A stretch of DNA of 64,000 bases from Dolichospermum flos-aquae CCAP 1403/13F (GCF_012516395.1 NZ_CP051206.1:4655334-4719333); one strand, 5' to 3'; counted from the stretch's first letter, positions 1-9,319 are shown. Program-made: numbers and translations. The notes: generated by a model from the letters alone, not told the origin.

Positions 1-395
1 ACTAACTCTCTCACATTATTCTGTTGACGATGTTCCCAAACATAGATTCCTTGCCATGTTCCTAATACCAAATGACCACGATTAATGGGAATTTGTTCGG
101 AGGTATGGGTTAAAACTGTACGGATATGTCCTGGCATATCGTCTGGTCCTTCAGCATCATGAATGTAATGGTTTCCTTCTGGGACTATTTTGGCCATGAA
201 ATTAGCTAAATCAACTAATACATCAGGATCAGCATTTTCTTGAATTACTAAACTAGCTGAGGTGTGACGTAAAAATAAACTACAAAGCCCAGTTTCTATA
301 CCAGATTCAGCAACAATAGCTTCAATTTTGGCGGTAATATTGTGAAATGATTTTCCATGGGTGGAAACTCTTAATAGTTTTTGGTAGTGGGTCAT
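1..395 (-). CDS. YjbQ/UPF0047 family protein (partial)
   Basis: The reverse strand encodes about 131 residues beginning MTHYQKLLRVST and running off the left edge of the window. The segments LFLRHTSASLVIQENADP and GPDDMPGHIRTVL are hallmarks of the YjbQ/UPF0047 family, small proteins whose E. coli member can weakly complement thiamine phosphate synthase; the physiological role is unsettled. An alternative in-frame ATG lies three codons upstream (404), but MTHYQK is the usual start in cyanobacteria. It follows the glycosyltransferase gene on the same strand by 86 bp and may share its transcript. Only the last few residues are missing. Confidence 0.85.
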   Translation of the reverse strand, partial: MTHYQKLLRVSTHGKSFHNITAKIEAIVAESGIETGLCSLFLRHTSASLVIQENADPDVLVDLANFMAKIVPEGNHYIHDAEGPDDMPGHIRTVLTHTSEQIPINRGHLVLGTWQGIYVWEHRQQNNVREL

Positions 396-481
396 AATCC
401 TCATGGTGTAATATCCCCGACTAATTTTTCAATGATATCAATAAATAATGAATCAATGGTAGAAGTAGGGGATCTGAATAC

Positions 482-1555
482 TTACAAATAATCTATCACA
501 GCTTTAGCTATTGTTTCATTGCCATTTTTATCAATGATTTTAGTTTGCTTCGGTGGTTGGGGTGACTGATAAAGAAAATCCCAATCTCCCTGAAAAAATT
601 CCGGTACTGTGAGAATTTGATGATGATTGTAATTAGTAATTCCTGCTAACATAAAAGCAGCTTCGGCAAAATCATCACGAGGTATAGTTACTACTGGTAC
701 ATCTAAAAGGGTGGCTTCTGAAAATGTCCCATAACCAGGTTTAGAAATAATTCTGCCACAAATTGGCATAAAATCTACAGGACGGTATTGACGATTTGTA
801 ACTTTAATTAAGTTAGGTAAATCTGGGGCTGAAGCATCAAAAGTAATAAATTGCCAATCGGGAAATTTGTTGATATTTGTATAGGGAATTGCTTGTAAAC
901 CTAAACCCCCAAATGTTAGTAAAATTGTTTTTTCTGGAGGTGTACTTATTCCCCAATTGGTGCGTAATTTATCAATAGAAAAATGGGGAAAACCACCAGT
1001 TAAGCCTACATCTGTAATGTTGGTAAATGCTGACATAGGTTCATGGAAAGGAAGACGAAATAAAAGGTCGCATTTTCCATACCAATCACTAATCCAATCA
1101 GCCATTTCTGTAAATTCTCCTCCCCAATCTCGATAGATAAAATCCCAACCAAAATTACTAATCATCCAACAGGGGATATTTGTAGCTTCAGCAAATCCGG
1201 CAGCGAGAAAAGGAATATCTGCCAAAATGAGATTAACGCGATTTTGACGAATAAAATTAACTTCTGAAGCAATTAAGGATTTGTGATTTTTTTTAATTTC
1301 TCGTAGTTTTTCCAAAGTTGCTGATTTATCCATTGTCAAACTATCAACTTGAACAACACCTAAATCAAACGCCCGTGGACGTAAAATAAAATCACCTTCC
1401 ATATAAGATTCCAGCAACCAGCGAGGTGCAGTAGTAACTAGAATTAATAACGCTTCAGGACATAATTTTTGGATAGTGTTAGCTATGGAAGCTGTGCGGG
1501 TAGCATGACCAAAACCGTGATTGGTAATTGCTATATATATAATTGGTCTGTCCAT
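482..1555 (-). CDS. MurG-like GT-B glycosyltransferase
   Basis: A 357-residue protein with a GT-B layout. The N-terminal motif ITNHGFGHATRT is the glycine-rich loop of the MurG/UDP-glycosyltransferase group. The C-terminal half contains RIISKPGYGTFSEAT followed by VPVVTIPRDDFAEA, the usual nucleotide-sugar binding region. No signal peptide or membrane helix is evident, so it is probably cytoplasmic or peripheral. Donor and acceptor cannot be read from sequence, and it is not MurG itself, which is a separate conserved gene. It sits between the cystine lyase-like gene and YjbQ, all on the minus strand. Confidence 0.75.
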   Translation of the reverse strand: MDRPIIYIAITNHGFGHATRTASIANTIQKLCPEALLILVTTAPRWLLESYMEGDFILRPRAFDLGVVQVDSLTMDKSATLEKLREIKKNHKSLIASEVNFIRQNRVNLILADIPFLAAGFAEATNIPCWMISNFGWDFIYRDWGGEFTEMADWISDWYGKCDLLFRLPFHEPMSAFTNITDVGLTGGFPHFSIDKLRTNWGISTPPEKTILLTFGGLGLQAIPYTNINKFPDWQFITFDASAPDLPNLIKVTNRQYRPVDFMPICGRIISKPGYGTFSEATLLDVPVVTIPRDDFAEAAFMLAGITNYNHHQILTVPEFFQGDWDFLYQSPQPPKQTKIIDKNGNETIAKAVIDYL

Positions 1556-1588
1556 GATTTCAAAAGAAAAAGGTTAAAAAGTATTTGT

Positions 1589-1718
1589 GTAGGTTAGGTT
1601 GATGCAAGAAAACCCAACATTAAAAATCATTTGTTTTGTTGGGTTTTCCCCAAAGCCATTGCTCCGCGTTCACGCAGTGTCCCGCAGGGATACGTTCACG
1701 TTCCACAACCCAACCTAC
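1589..1718. repeat. MITE-like palindromic repeat with TIRs
   Basis: About 130 bp bounded by inverted ends, GTAGGTTAGGTT at 1589 and AACCCAACCTAC ending at 1718. An internal hairpin pairs AAAACCCAACA with TGTTGGGTTTT (about 1609-1647). The right part holds a GC-rich segment. It carries no gene and looks like a miniature inverted-repeat element of the sort common in Nostocales. Its right end overlaps the last codons of the neighbouring lyase-like gene. Confidence 0.7.
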
Positions 1719-2862
1719 TTGATATTGCTGCTATTAATTGGTCAATTTCCGACTCTAAAGTTAGATAATGAACACTCACCCGAATGCAATTAGGATTGGC
1801 AATTGTTCGTGTTAAGATATTTTCAGACTCTAGAGATTGCACCAATTTAAAACTAGGTTGATTAGTTACTTGAAAAGAAACTAATCCACTTTCTGGAGGT
1901 GAATTCTTTAAACATTTGACATTAGCTAAAGAGTTTAATTTTTGCCAAAGATAATTACTATTTTGGCAAATTTGCTCATATCGTTCCTGTGCTGTTCCCC
2001 ATTGTTCATGAATTGTAATTGCTTGCTTTAAACCCACATATAATGAAGTTGGTAAAGTGGATACTTCATATCTGCGTCCATCTGGTTGCCAACCCGTCGG
2101 TTGGGCTTGATTATTAGTAATTATCCCACTCAAACCAATAAAGGTAGGGTGCAAACTTTCCCTCGTTTCAGGACGCACATATAAACCACCCACACCCGCA
2201 GGACCGCATAACCATTTGTGACCAGTAAAGGCATAAAAATCTACCCCCAAAGCAGTTAAATCTAAAGGAATCACACCCACTGATTGAGCCGCATCTATCA
2301 ATAACAGCGAATTATTACTTCTGCATACTTCGACAATCTTATCAATAGGTAAAACTTGACCAGTATTCCACAAAACATGACTTAAAACTACTAAGCGAGT
2401 TTTGGGACGGAGATTTTCAGCAATAATACTGATAGGATCACCTTCATTTAAAGTAGCCATTAAGGGACAAATGGTAACTTCTACCCCAAACCTGCGGGCA
2501 ATTTCCTGGGCTGTAGCAATTACTCCAGGGTGTTCGCAGTCGGAAAGAAGCAGATGATCACCTGCGTGCCAATCAATCCCCCACATCGCAATATTACAAC
2601 CTATCGTGACATTACCTGTGAGAGTAATTGTGTCACTTGGTACATTTAATGTAGATGCAATGGCTTCCCGACTGGCTTGTATTTGCGGTGCAATCCAACT
2701 ATACGCCTCACTCCCAAAAGGACCTATACTTTGAATATGTGCCTGAGATTGGCTAATAGCATCCATAGCCCCTTGAGGCATTGTCCCCTGTCCTCCGTAG
2801 TTAAAATAAATTTTATTACTTAAAGCGGGAAATTGTGAGCGATGATGATGTAGGTTATTCAT
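1696..2862 (-). CDS. L-cysteine/cystine C-S lyase-like PLP enzyme (C-DES family)
   Basis: A class V aminotransferase-fold protein of about 388 residues. The N-terminal YFNYGGQGTMPQ and the PLP-lysine segment FTGHKWLCGPAGVGGLYV match the cyanobacterial C-DES group, which cleaves cystine or cysteine to pyruvate, ammonia and a (per)sulfide used in Fe-S assembly. Conserved DAAQSVG and SHVLWNTG segments are present. I chose the ATG at 2862 because the 18 residues from the upstream in-frame start at 2916 resemble no family member. The last six residues (RLGCGT) and the stop come from the adjacent repeat, so the C-terminus was remodelled by its insertion. NifS/SufS-type desulfurase activity is an alternative. 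It is divergent from the permease gene at 2948 with 85 bp between. Confidence 0.75.
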   Translation of the reverse strand: MNNLHHHRSQFPALSNKIYFNYGGQGTMPQGAMDAISQSQAHIQSIGPFGSEAYSWIAPQIQASREAIASTLNVPSDTITLTGNVTIGCNIAMWGIDWHAGDHLLLSDCEHPGVIATAQEIARRFGVEVTICPLMATLNEGDPISIIAENLRPKTRLVVLSHVLWNTGQVLPIDKIVEVCRSNNSLLLIDAAQSVGVIPLDLTALGVDFYAFTGHKWLCGPAGVGGLYVRPETRESLHPTFIGLSGIITNNQAQPTGWQPDGRRYEVSTLPTSLYVGLKQAITIHEQWGTAQERYEQICQNSNYLWQKLNSLANVKCLKNSPPESGLVSFQVTNQPSFKLVQSLESENILTRTIANPNCIRVSVHYLTLESEIDQLIAAISSRLGCGT

Positions 2863-2947
2863 AAAATAGGTTTGCGGTTTTTGATCTAATCTATTGATAT
2901 ATACTTTTATCAACAATTAATCAACATTAACTTTTACATCAAAAACT

Positions 2948-4063
2948 ATGAATTGGTGGCAACGACTCAACAAAAACCCTCTAGCACGAACTGGGGCAAT
3001 TGTCCTCTTCTCTTTGTATTTAGCAGTGATTGGTGCTGATTTTATCGCTCCTTATAACCCTTATGATTCACAACCGAACGGTTCACTACTTCCACCGACT
3101 CAGATTCATTGGGTATCTCAATCAGGGCAGTTTATTGGACCCCACGTATATCCTACAACACAAGGCGATACTAACTTAGAAACCGGGGAAAGAAAAATAA
3201 TTATAGATCAGACAAAACCTTCACAATTACGATTATTTGTGACTGGGACAAAATATCAATTATTTAACTTGAGTATTTCCCTACCTCCAAAATGGCAGGA
3301 AGTCACAATTATCCCTGGTATTTCTTTAAATTGGCATTTGTTTGGTGTTATTGGTGACGCAAAATTGAATATTTTGGGAACAGATGAACAAGGACGCGAC
3401 CAATTTAGTCGCTTGTTACATGGTGGTCGAATTAGTATGTTTATTGGTATTTTCGGGATTATCATTACCTATCCATTGGCATTGCTTATTGGTGGTATTT
3501 CCGGCTATTTTGGCGGAATAATTGATAGTATCATCATGCGTTTAGCAGAAGTCTTGATGACCTTTCCGAGTATTTATTTATTAGTAGCATTATCAAGTAT
3601 TTTGAGTCCAAAATTAACCAGCACTCAGCGATTTTTATTAATCATTATCATCACTTCTGTAATTAGTTGGGCAGGTTTAGCGAGGATAATTCGCGGACAG
3701 GTATTATCAATCAAAGAACTCGAATTTGTGCAAGCAGCAAAGGTAATGGGTGGTAATCCTATTTATATTATTGTTCGTCATGTTTTACCACAAACTGCAA
3801 CTTACATTATTATTTCTGCTACTTTAACAATTCCTAGTTTTATTGGAGCAGAAGCAGTATTAAGTCTAATTGGTTTAGGTATTCAACAACCAGATCCTTC
3901 TTGGGGAAATATGCTTTCTTTAGCTAGTAATGCTTCTATTTTAGTGTTACAACCTTGGCTAATTCTACCACCAGCAATTCTAATTATTATCACCGTTTTG
4001 TCATTTAATGTATTAGGTGATGGCTTACGTGACGCTCTTGACCCTCGTAGTGTGCAAAGGTAA
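2948..4063 (+). CDS. Dipeptide/oligopeptide ABC transporter permease (DppC-type)
   Basis: A 371-residue inner-membrane permease. The first hydrophobic helix (ARTGAIVLFSLYLAVIGA) is followed by an extended loop of about 120 residues, then the helices of a binding-protein-dependent transporter domain. The EAA loop reads EFVQAAKVMGGNPIYIIVRH, which contacts the ATPase. Family members import di- or oligopeptides or nickel; the substrate is unknown here. Its natural partners, a DppB-type permease and a binding protein, lie at 8146-10964 on the opposite strand beyond a methyltransferase operon, which is unusual because DppB and DppC are normally adjacent. No ATPase gene for this importer is in the window. 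Confidence 0.85.
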   Translation: MNWWQRLNKNPLARTGAIVLFSLYLAVIGADFIAPYNPYDSQPNGSLLPPTQIHWVSQSGQFIGPHVYPTTQGDTNLETGERKIIIDQTKPSQLRLFVTGTKYQLFNLSISLPPKWQEVTIIPGISLNWHLFGVIGDAKLNILGTDEQGRDQFSRLLHGGRISMFIGIFGIIITYPLALLIGGISGYFGGIIDSIIMRLAEVLMTFPSIYLLVALSSILSPKLTSTQRFLLIIIITSVISWAGLARIIRGQVLSIKELEFVQAAKVMGGNPIYIIVRHVLPQTATYIIISATLTIPSFIGAEAVLSLIGLGIQQPDPSWGNMLSLASNASILVLQPWLILPPAILIIITVLSFNVLGDGLRDALDPRSVQR

Positions 4064-4123
4064 TTTATGAACAAGCGATCGCAATTATTTTATCTTGATA
4101 GTGCGATCGCAAACTCTCTTTTT

Positions 4124-4783
4124 TTAGATGGAAATTTCAGAGCAATCAAGGAGAATATGATAGACAGTGATTGGACTTCCTGTGGAGCGATCATGTTGAC
4201 TCACCAACTCATTGGGTAAAGAAGCAATAACCTCAACTTGTGTCAATTCTTTTATTATAGAAAGGCCATTGTTAGATTCAGTAAATTTTCTAGTAAGTTC
4301 TCCAATCCAATATTCATAATTATCACTTTGAATGTAGCCAATCATAGCCGCCTCTGGATACTGAGTAGCATAAGCAGTTCCAAATATAAATTGTTGTAAT
4401 CCTTCTTTATCTGTGTATTTACTTATGGGATATCCCCGTTTACGCAAACGCTTTGCTTCAAAAATATACTTTTTACGTGGTTTACCCCTAGTGCATTCAA
4501 CTACAAGATCAACCCTACGTCTAGATTTTCCAGTACGTCCTTCTCCTACTACTGGTTGATCTTCTGCTATAGAGTAGCGTACAAATCTAGGTGGTGTATC
4601 AGGATCACCAAGTCTTTTGTCTATTTTCTCAGCTATAAAACCTGTAATATCTGTTTCTTCTAATGTAGGTTTAATAATCGGTCGAGCATCTTCATAACCC
4701 CAAGCAAGTAGCTGATGTGCATTTCTACGAAAAGATGGATCATAAGCAACAATTAAATCTACATCAGGACTGCTTTTTGACAT
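4124..4783 (-). CDS. PD-(D/E)XK-like putative restriction nuclease
   Basis: A 219-residue protein. The core reads RRVDLVVEC followed by KKYIFEAKRLRKRGYP, giving a D-Xn-E-X-K arrangement (Asp about residue 92, Glu-Ala-Lys about residues 109-111) typical of PD-(D/E)XK nucleases. A following EGLQQFIFGTAYA helix fits the fold. It lies 18 bp downstream of the large DNA methyltransferase gene, same strand, so the two are very likely cotranscribed. This is the context expected for the nuclease half of a restriction-modification system. The catalytic call rests on motif spacing and context only. A possible GGAGC ribosome site precedes the ATG. Confidence 0.6.
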   Translation of the reverse strand: MSKSSPDVDLIVAYDPSFRRNAHQLLAWGYEDARPIIKPTLEETDITGFIAEKIDKRLGDPDTPPRFVRYSIAEDQPVVGEGRTGKSRRRVDLVVECTRGKPRKKYIFEAKRLRKRGYPISKYTDKEGLQQFIFGTAYATQYPEAAMIGYIQSDNYEYWIGELTRKFTESNNGLSIIKELTQVEVIASLPNELVSQHDRSTGSPITVYHILLDCSEISI

Positions 4784-4801
4784 TAATTTATTGCTCCATT
4801 A

Positions 4802-7800
4802 TCATAAATTTTTATCCCTGAGAGAAAGTATTTCAGCAATAATATCATCAGAATCATTTAACGCTTGTGTTTTTGTCCAATCAATCAAGCGTGGAGTTTT
4901 ACAAATATGAATTTTTGAACCATCTATTATAGATATACCGCGTTGAATATAAACCCATTGACTAAACTGCTGTTTCAGCTTTGGAGTGATTGTTTCTAAG
5001 AAAGATGAGAAACTTTCATTGGCTTGTTCAATAGTAACGGTTATAGGTTTATCTGATTTTTTGATTCCGACCGTACAAATAATCATTTCATTGGAAAGAA
5101 CAATTGAAATCTGATGATGGAGAGCAGGATCATCCACAAAATCATCTAATTCATTTACCAAACATTGACCATAATCTGTTATGGCTTCTTGGCTAGGCTT
5201 TTCAGTCGCTGAATTAACTGCTTTACCATTATTCAGCTTAAATCGAACCTGCCAAAAATCTCTTGCTAAAATGCTTATATCATTAGGAATTTTAATTATT
5301 TTCTCTAATTCTTTATCAAGCTTTTCTTGCAGTAGCATATCAACATTTTCTGGCACTGATAAAGATTCTTGATAAAAAGCCATTTCAGAAGAAGCTAGTT
5401 CTTTCTGAAGTCGAGATAATTCTCTAATTTGGTCTGAGGATAAATTAGGGATAGGAATATTTTTGATATCTTTATGGCTAATAAAACTTCTGGCGATACC
5501 CCATGATGAACTTTGAAAGAATAAGTAGTATTTGCTGATACTAGAACTCAGAAAAACTGAAAGAGCGCGTAATAAATCAGCATCTGATTTACTTCCAGAT
5601 AAACCAACTTTAGGATGGGGAATGACAAAATTAATATCACTATAGATAAAGTAGTTAGGAGATAGAATTAAATGTGGAGCATAGGCAACGGTTAAGCCTA
5701 TTATTCTACCTTTTCTTATAAAATACTTTTCCGGTGGAATTAATCGTAAAAATTCTTCCGGGATTGAAAAGCGATTCTTCGATTGTGCCATTAAATTGGC
5801 ATTAAGTATCTCTAAGCCTTTAAGATAGTAAGCTTCATCTATGGAATCACTTTCTTGATTGTGCAAAATTGAACCATCTCTAAGTTCTAATCCCTGATGA
5901 AGATACCAACCTTTTTCTTCAATTAATTCACCTAAATTAATTGTAAATAATCGGCGTAAACGCTTAATAGCTCTTTTGTCCCGGTAGCTACCCCATAAAG
6001 CTAGTTTCCAAACTATAGCTTCTCCAGTTTCTGCGTCATCAGGTGAAACAGTTTGTATTTCATTTTCATTAATAGTGATTATCCAGGTTGAATTTTTTTT
6101 ATCTGCTTTCCAAGATCGATTAGAAATTTGATTAATGACAAAAGGAGAATAATGAATAATCGGTGGTTTTTCTTGTTCTGGTTTAGCTTTGCTATAAACT
6201 ACAGTTGCAGCAGGAGCTTCTCCCCTTTTACCAAATAGGACATAAGCCAAATTGGAAAAGTTAGTAATTCGTACAACTTCATGTTGCTGAAAAAAGTGTT
6301 TACGGTACTTTTCAGACTCATGGTTAAATAAACTCTTGGCGTGTATAAGTAAACCTGCACAACCTTCATCATCTAGTAGATCAGTTACTCGCCAAGTAAA
6401 AGCTTCACAAACTCTGTTACCTGTAGCTGGCCGATTAACAAAATTGTTTTTAATCCAAGTTCGTGCTAATTCTTCACCCTTTGTCTCTGGCTTCAGTTCT
6501 ATCCAGGGTGGATTACCTACAATATAATCAAACTTTAAATTACTTTTAAAAAATTCAGATTCATTATCGAAGAAATCACATTCAAAAATTCTGTAATTAT
6601 GTAATTTAGGAAATTGAAAATCTTTATGCTTATGTAAATCTGGCGGCTCAATATAGTTGAGCATCGTTAGAATTAAACTAAATTCTGCTACATAGCAAGC
6701 ATCAATATTTCGCTCAATACCATAAAAACTTTCAAGTAGAATTTTTCGTAATTCTTTAGCATCTATTTTTTTATTTGAAGTCTTAGCTAATTCTATTTCA
6801 ATTAATCTACGATAAGCTAGGACTAAAAATATTCCCGAACCACAACAAGGATCAAGAATTTTCATTCCTCTTTCAAGAGGTTTAGTATAGTGAATTTCAG
6901 ATAGCAAATAGTCTGCTACAGGTTCAGGTGTATAAACAGCACCGACTTTTTTTCCTTTACCTTGTGCATGAAGAAACTGCTCATAGATTGATGATAATGT
7001 TTCCACGGGAATATAAGAAAAGTCATATATATCAAAATCAAGATGAAGCTGACCTGAAATAGGATCATCTCCTTTAAAAACAGATGCTACCAAGGATACT
7101 ATTTCGTCCTTTGGTGCTTTTTTACCCTGTAATGGTAAAGGAAATATATCACCATTAAAACGGCTCTCTAATGCCTCAACTAGCTTACGTAATCCTTCTA
7201 AGGTTGCATTACGACCAAGTACAGTATCTAGAATAATATTATTTTCGTCTAACCACTGTTTAGATAGAATTCCTCTATCCCAAAGGTAGCGAATATAGAC
7301 ATATTTACCAATTAATGCGTGAGCAACTGAGAGGTCGATTCCTTCTTTTTCTAGTCGCTTTCCTAACTTTTCTAGGTTGTTTAGTAAATGTATATCTACG
7401 CGTTTTTCAGGAATAAGATATTTAGCTTGAGTTTGCCAAAGCCTACCAGAATCTATTGATTCAGCAAAAACATAATCTAATTTAGTTTGAATATTAGCAA
7501 TATTAGAATCAATTGTATCTATTAAGCCTTTGTTTTTATTTTCTTGGTCATAATCAAAACCTGTATAAACTCTAATTTGATTGGGAAGAACTACTATTAA
7601 AAATGGTGCGTTACCAAGATTCCAGAGTTTGCGATGAATATCCCTAGCTTCTTCTGGTGTTTTGGCTTCTGCAACATGAACAGCGGGTCTAACAGGCAAA
7701 ATTTCATCACTAGCAGGACTAGTGCGAAAAACATAAGTTCCCTTTACACCAGCTTTTTTCGCAGCACGAAATATATGCTCCGTCGATATGTCGTGTTTAA

Positions 7801-7867
7801 CACTAGTATCGCAGTAGTTTGGCGACTGAGCATAGTCAAGTACATTTAAGACCTGTTCTAGCTGCAA
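4802..7867 (-). CDS. N6-adenine DNA methyltransferase with specificity domain
   Basis: A 1021-residue protein. Motif X-like GAVYTPEPVADYLL (about 309-322) precedes SAM-binding motif I DPCCGSGIF (339-347), and the catalytic motif IV is NPPW (452-455), so it is a gamma-type N6-adenine methyltransferase. The C-terminal third (about 650-850) resembles the target-recognition domain of TaqI/Eco57I-type enzymes, including IARSFISHKDIKNIPIPNL. The N-terminal 100 residues contain VAEAK, which could be a relic nuclease motif, but no partner acid is obvious. The start is a TTG (7865-7867) supported by a strong AGGAGG seven bases upstream. With the nuclease at 4124 it forms a probable type II/IIG-like R-M operon. 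The recognition sequence cannot be read. Confidence 0.85.
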   Translation of the reverse strand: MQLEQVLNVLDYAQSPNYCDTSVKHDISTEHIFRAAKKAGVKGTYVFRTSPASDEILPVRPAVHVAEAKTPEEARDIHRKLWNLGNAPFLIVVLPNQIRVYTGFDYDQENKNKGLIDTIDSNIANIQTKLDYVFAESIDSGRLWQTQAKYLIPEKRVDIHLLNNLEKLGKRLEKEGIDLSVAHALIGKYVYIRYLWDRGILSKQWLDENNIILDTVLGRNATLEGLRKLVEALESRFNGDIFPLPLQGKKAPKDEIVSLVASVFKGDDPISGQLHLDFDIYDFSYIPVETLSSIYEQFLHAQGKGKKVGAVYTPEPVADYLLSEIHYTKPLERGMKILDPCCGSGIFLVLAYRRLIEIELAKTSNKKIDAKELRKILLESFYGIERNIDACYVAEFSLILTMLNYIEPPDLHKHKDFQFPKLHNYRIFECDFFDNESEFFKSNLKFDYIVGNPPWIELKPETKGEELARTWIKNNFVNRPATGNRVCEAFTWRVTDLLDDEGCAGLLIHAKSLFNHESEKYRKHFFQQHEVVRITNFSNLAYVLFGKRGEAPAATVVYSKAKPEQEKPPIIHYSPFVINQISNRSWKADKKNSTWIITINENEIQTVSPDDAETGEAIVWKLALWGSYRDKRAIKRLRRLFTINLGELIEEKGWYLHQGLELRDGSILHNQESDSIDEAYYLKGLEILNANLMAQSKNRFSIPEEFLRLIPPEKYFIRKGRIIGLTVAYAPHLILSPNYFIYSDINFVIPHPKVGLSGSKSDADLLRALSVFLSSSISKYYLFFQSSSWGIARSFISHKDIKNIPIPNLSSDQIRELSRLQKELASSEMAFYQESLSVPENVDMLLQEKLDKELEKIIKIPNDISILARDFWQVRFKLNNGKAVNSATEKPSQEAITDYGQCLVNELDDFVDDPALHHQISIVLSNEMIICTVGIKKSDKPITVTIEQANESFSSFLETITPKLKQQFSQWVYIQRGISIIDGSKIHICKTPRLIDWTKTQALNDSDDIIAEILSLRDKNL

Positions 7868-7874
7868 AAGAAAT

Positions 7875-7880
7875 CCTCCT
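7875..7880 (-). promoter_or_regulatory. Ribosome binding site deciding a TTG start
   Basis: On the minus strand AGGAGG lies seven bases before the TTG codon at 7865-7867. No ATG or GTG fits the same site, so this Shine-Dalgarno sequence supports translation of the methyltransferase from TTG. Confidence 0.7.
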
Positions 7881-8092
7881 CTTACTTAGTTAAGTTAATA
7901 CACTAAACTTATGAACTTATGAAAAATTTTTGTTCAATACATGGCAACGCCTAAATATAGAACAATAATACTAGGCAATGTATAGCAAGTCAACATCTTA
8001 TTCTAACTAATAAATGGTTATAAATACAAAAGTTAGACATAGTGTATTATGATTGGGTGTGATTTTGACTGTAAAGTAACTAAAATTTAGAT

Positions 8093-8115
8093 AAAAAAGC
8101 GGGCATAATGCCCGC
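8093..8115 (-). terminator. Rho-independent terminator after the DppB-type gene
   Basis: A perfect palindrome (GCGGGCAT, one base, ATGCCCGC; 8099-8115) is followed on the minus strand by six T residues (8093-8098). It lies 31 bp beyond the stop of the DppB-type permease and should end that transcript before the methyltransferase operon, whose own promoter must lie in the remaining roughly 220 bp up to 7867. Confidence 0.8.
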
Positions 8116-8145
8116 ACGACGGAATAAATAATTTTTTGAAGATAT

Positions 8146-9171
8146 TTAATATCTAATTCTCGGATCTACATAAGCATTAAGAATATCAATCAAAATACTC
8201 GCACTCACAACAATTGCCCCGAAAAATACTAACACACCCTGAACTGTAGGATAATCTCGGTCGGAAATAGCTTGATATAAACGATTTGCTAACCCTGGCC
8301 AGGAAAATGTCACCTCTGTTAAAATCGCTCCACCTAATAAGGAAGCAAATGTTAATCCTAATACTGTAATTACAGGAATCAAGGCATTCTTTAAAGCATG
8401 GGAAACTAAAATCTTATTTTCAGAAATTCCCCGCGCTCTAGCCGCTTCTATATAATCAGCTTTTAAAGTTTGTTTTAAATTAACTCTGACAATGCGTTCA
8501 AAAATACCACTTAATAAAATTCCCAAAGTTAAACTTGGTAAAGCTAAATGATGTAAAGCTGTAAAAAATTGACTTAAATTTCCAGTCAATAAACTATCAA
8601 TTGTATATAAACCAGTAATATTTGTAGGTGCAGGAAGATTGGGCGGAAACCGATTGGAATTGGGAAACCAACCCAATTGAACTGAAAAAACTAATTGTAA
8701 TAACATACCTGCCCAAAACATCGGTAGTGCGTAGGTAATAATCCCAAATAAACGCCCCCCAATATCAAAACCAGTTCCCGGATGAGAAGCGGAAATAGTT
8801 CCCACTAAAACGCCAACAATCAGCGCCACAGCCATACTCGCAAATGCTAATTCTACGGTTGCTGGAAAATATTGACCAATTATTTCACCTACATTTTGCC
8901 CGCGACTGGTTAAAGAAGTTCCTAAATCAAATTGCAGTAATTTACCTAAATAATTGAGATATTGTAACCAAATTGGTAAGTCCAAACCAAGTTGTTTTCT
9001 TAATTCTTCTTTTGCACTTTCTGGCGCTCTTCCTCCTAAAATAGCATCTGCGGGATCTCCTGGCGTAGCTCTAAGTAAAAGAAAAACAATGGTGATAATA
9101 GTGAATAGTTGCAATGGCGCAAATAGCAACCGGGAAAAAATGTAATACTGTAATGCTTTAGAACGAGACAT
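8146..9171 (-). CDS. Dipeptide/oligopeptide ABC transporter permease (DppB-type)
   Basis: A 341-residue inner-membrane permease. The N-terminus (RLLFAPLQLFTIITIVFLLLR followed by ATPGDPADAILGG) is characteristic of DppB/OppB. Several further helices follow, with the EAA loop DYIEAARARGISENKILVSH (about residues 242-261). It is the second gene of a dppA-dppB order on the minus strand, 179 bp downstream of the binding-protein gene, with a palindromic element in the gap. Its DppC partner is displaced to 2948-4063 on the other strand. A clear terminator follows. Confidence 0.87.
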   Translation of the reverse strand: MSRSKALQYYIFSRLLFAPLQLFTIITIVFLLLRATPGDPADAILGGRAPESAKEELRKQLGLDLPIWLQYLNYLGKLLQFDLGTSLTSRGQNVGEIIGQYFPATVELAFASMAVALIVGVLVGTISASHPGTGFDIGGRLFGIITYALPMFWAGMLLQLVFSVQLGWFPNSNRFPPNLPAPTNITGLYTIDSLLTGNLSQFFTALHHLALPSLTLGILLSGIFERIVRVNLKQTLKADYIEAARARGISENKILVSHALKNALIPVITVLGLTFASLLGGAILTEVTFSWPGLANRLYQAISDRDYPTVQGVLVFFGAIVVSASILIDILNAYVDPRIRY

Positions 9172-9212
9172 ATTTATTAATTAAAAATTCAAAATTGAAA
9201 TCGACCTAAAAC

Positions 9213-9319
9213 CTCGTTCCTTGTCTCTGACAAGGAATGCAGCCTAGAGGCTCTGCCTCTTGTTAATTATATGAGGCAGAGCCTCTAAATGGCATTCCCA
9301 GCCGGAGTCTGGGAACGAG
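9213..9319. repeat. Nested palindromic repeat between dppA-like and dppB-like genes
   Basis: About 107 bp with inverted ends (CTCGTTCC at 9213 and GGGAACGAG ending at 9319) and a 14-bp perfect inner stem (AGAGGCTCTGCCTC at 9246-9259 against its complement at 9273-9286). It has no coding capacity. Similar nested hairpins are dispersed in many Nostocales and Microcystis genomes. Being inside a probable operon, it may fold in the mRNA and change the dppA/dppB ratio. Confidence 0.7.

Noticed and set aside
1599-1793. Plus-strand 64-codon open frame
   Set aside because: It lies across the palindromic repeat and the antisense of the lyase-like gene; its codons are repeat sequence.
4075-4110. Two GCGATCGC palindromes as operators
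   Set aside because: This is the HIP1 octamer, found throughout cyanobacterial genomes, and not a local regulatory site.
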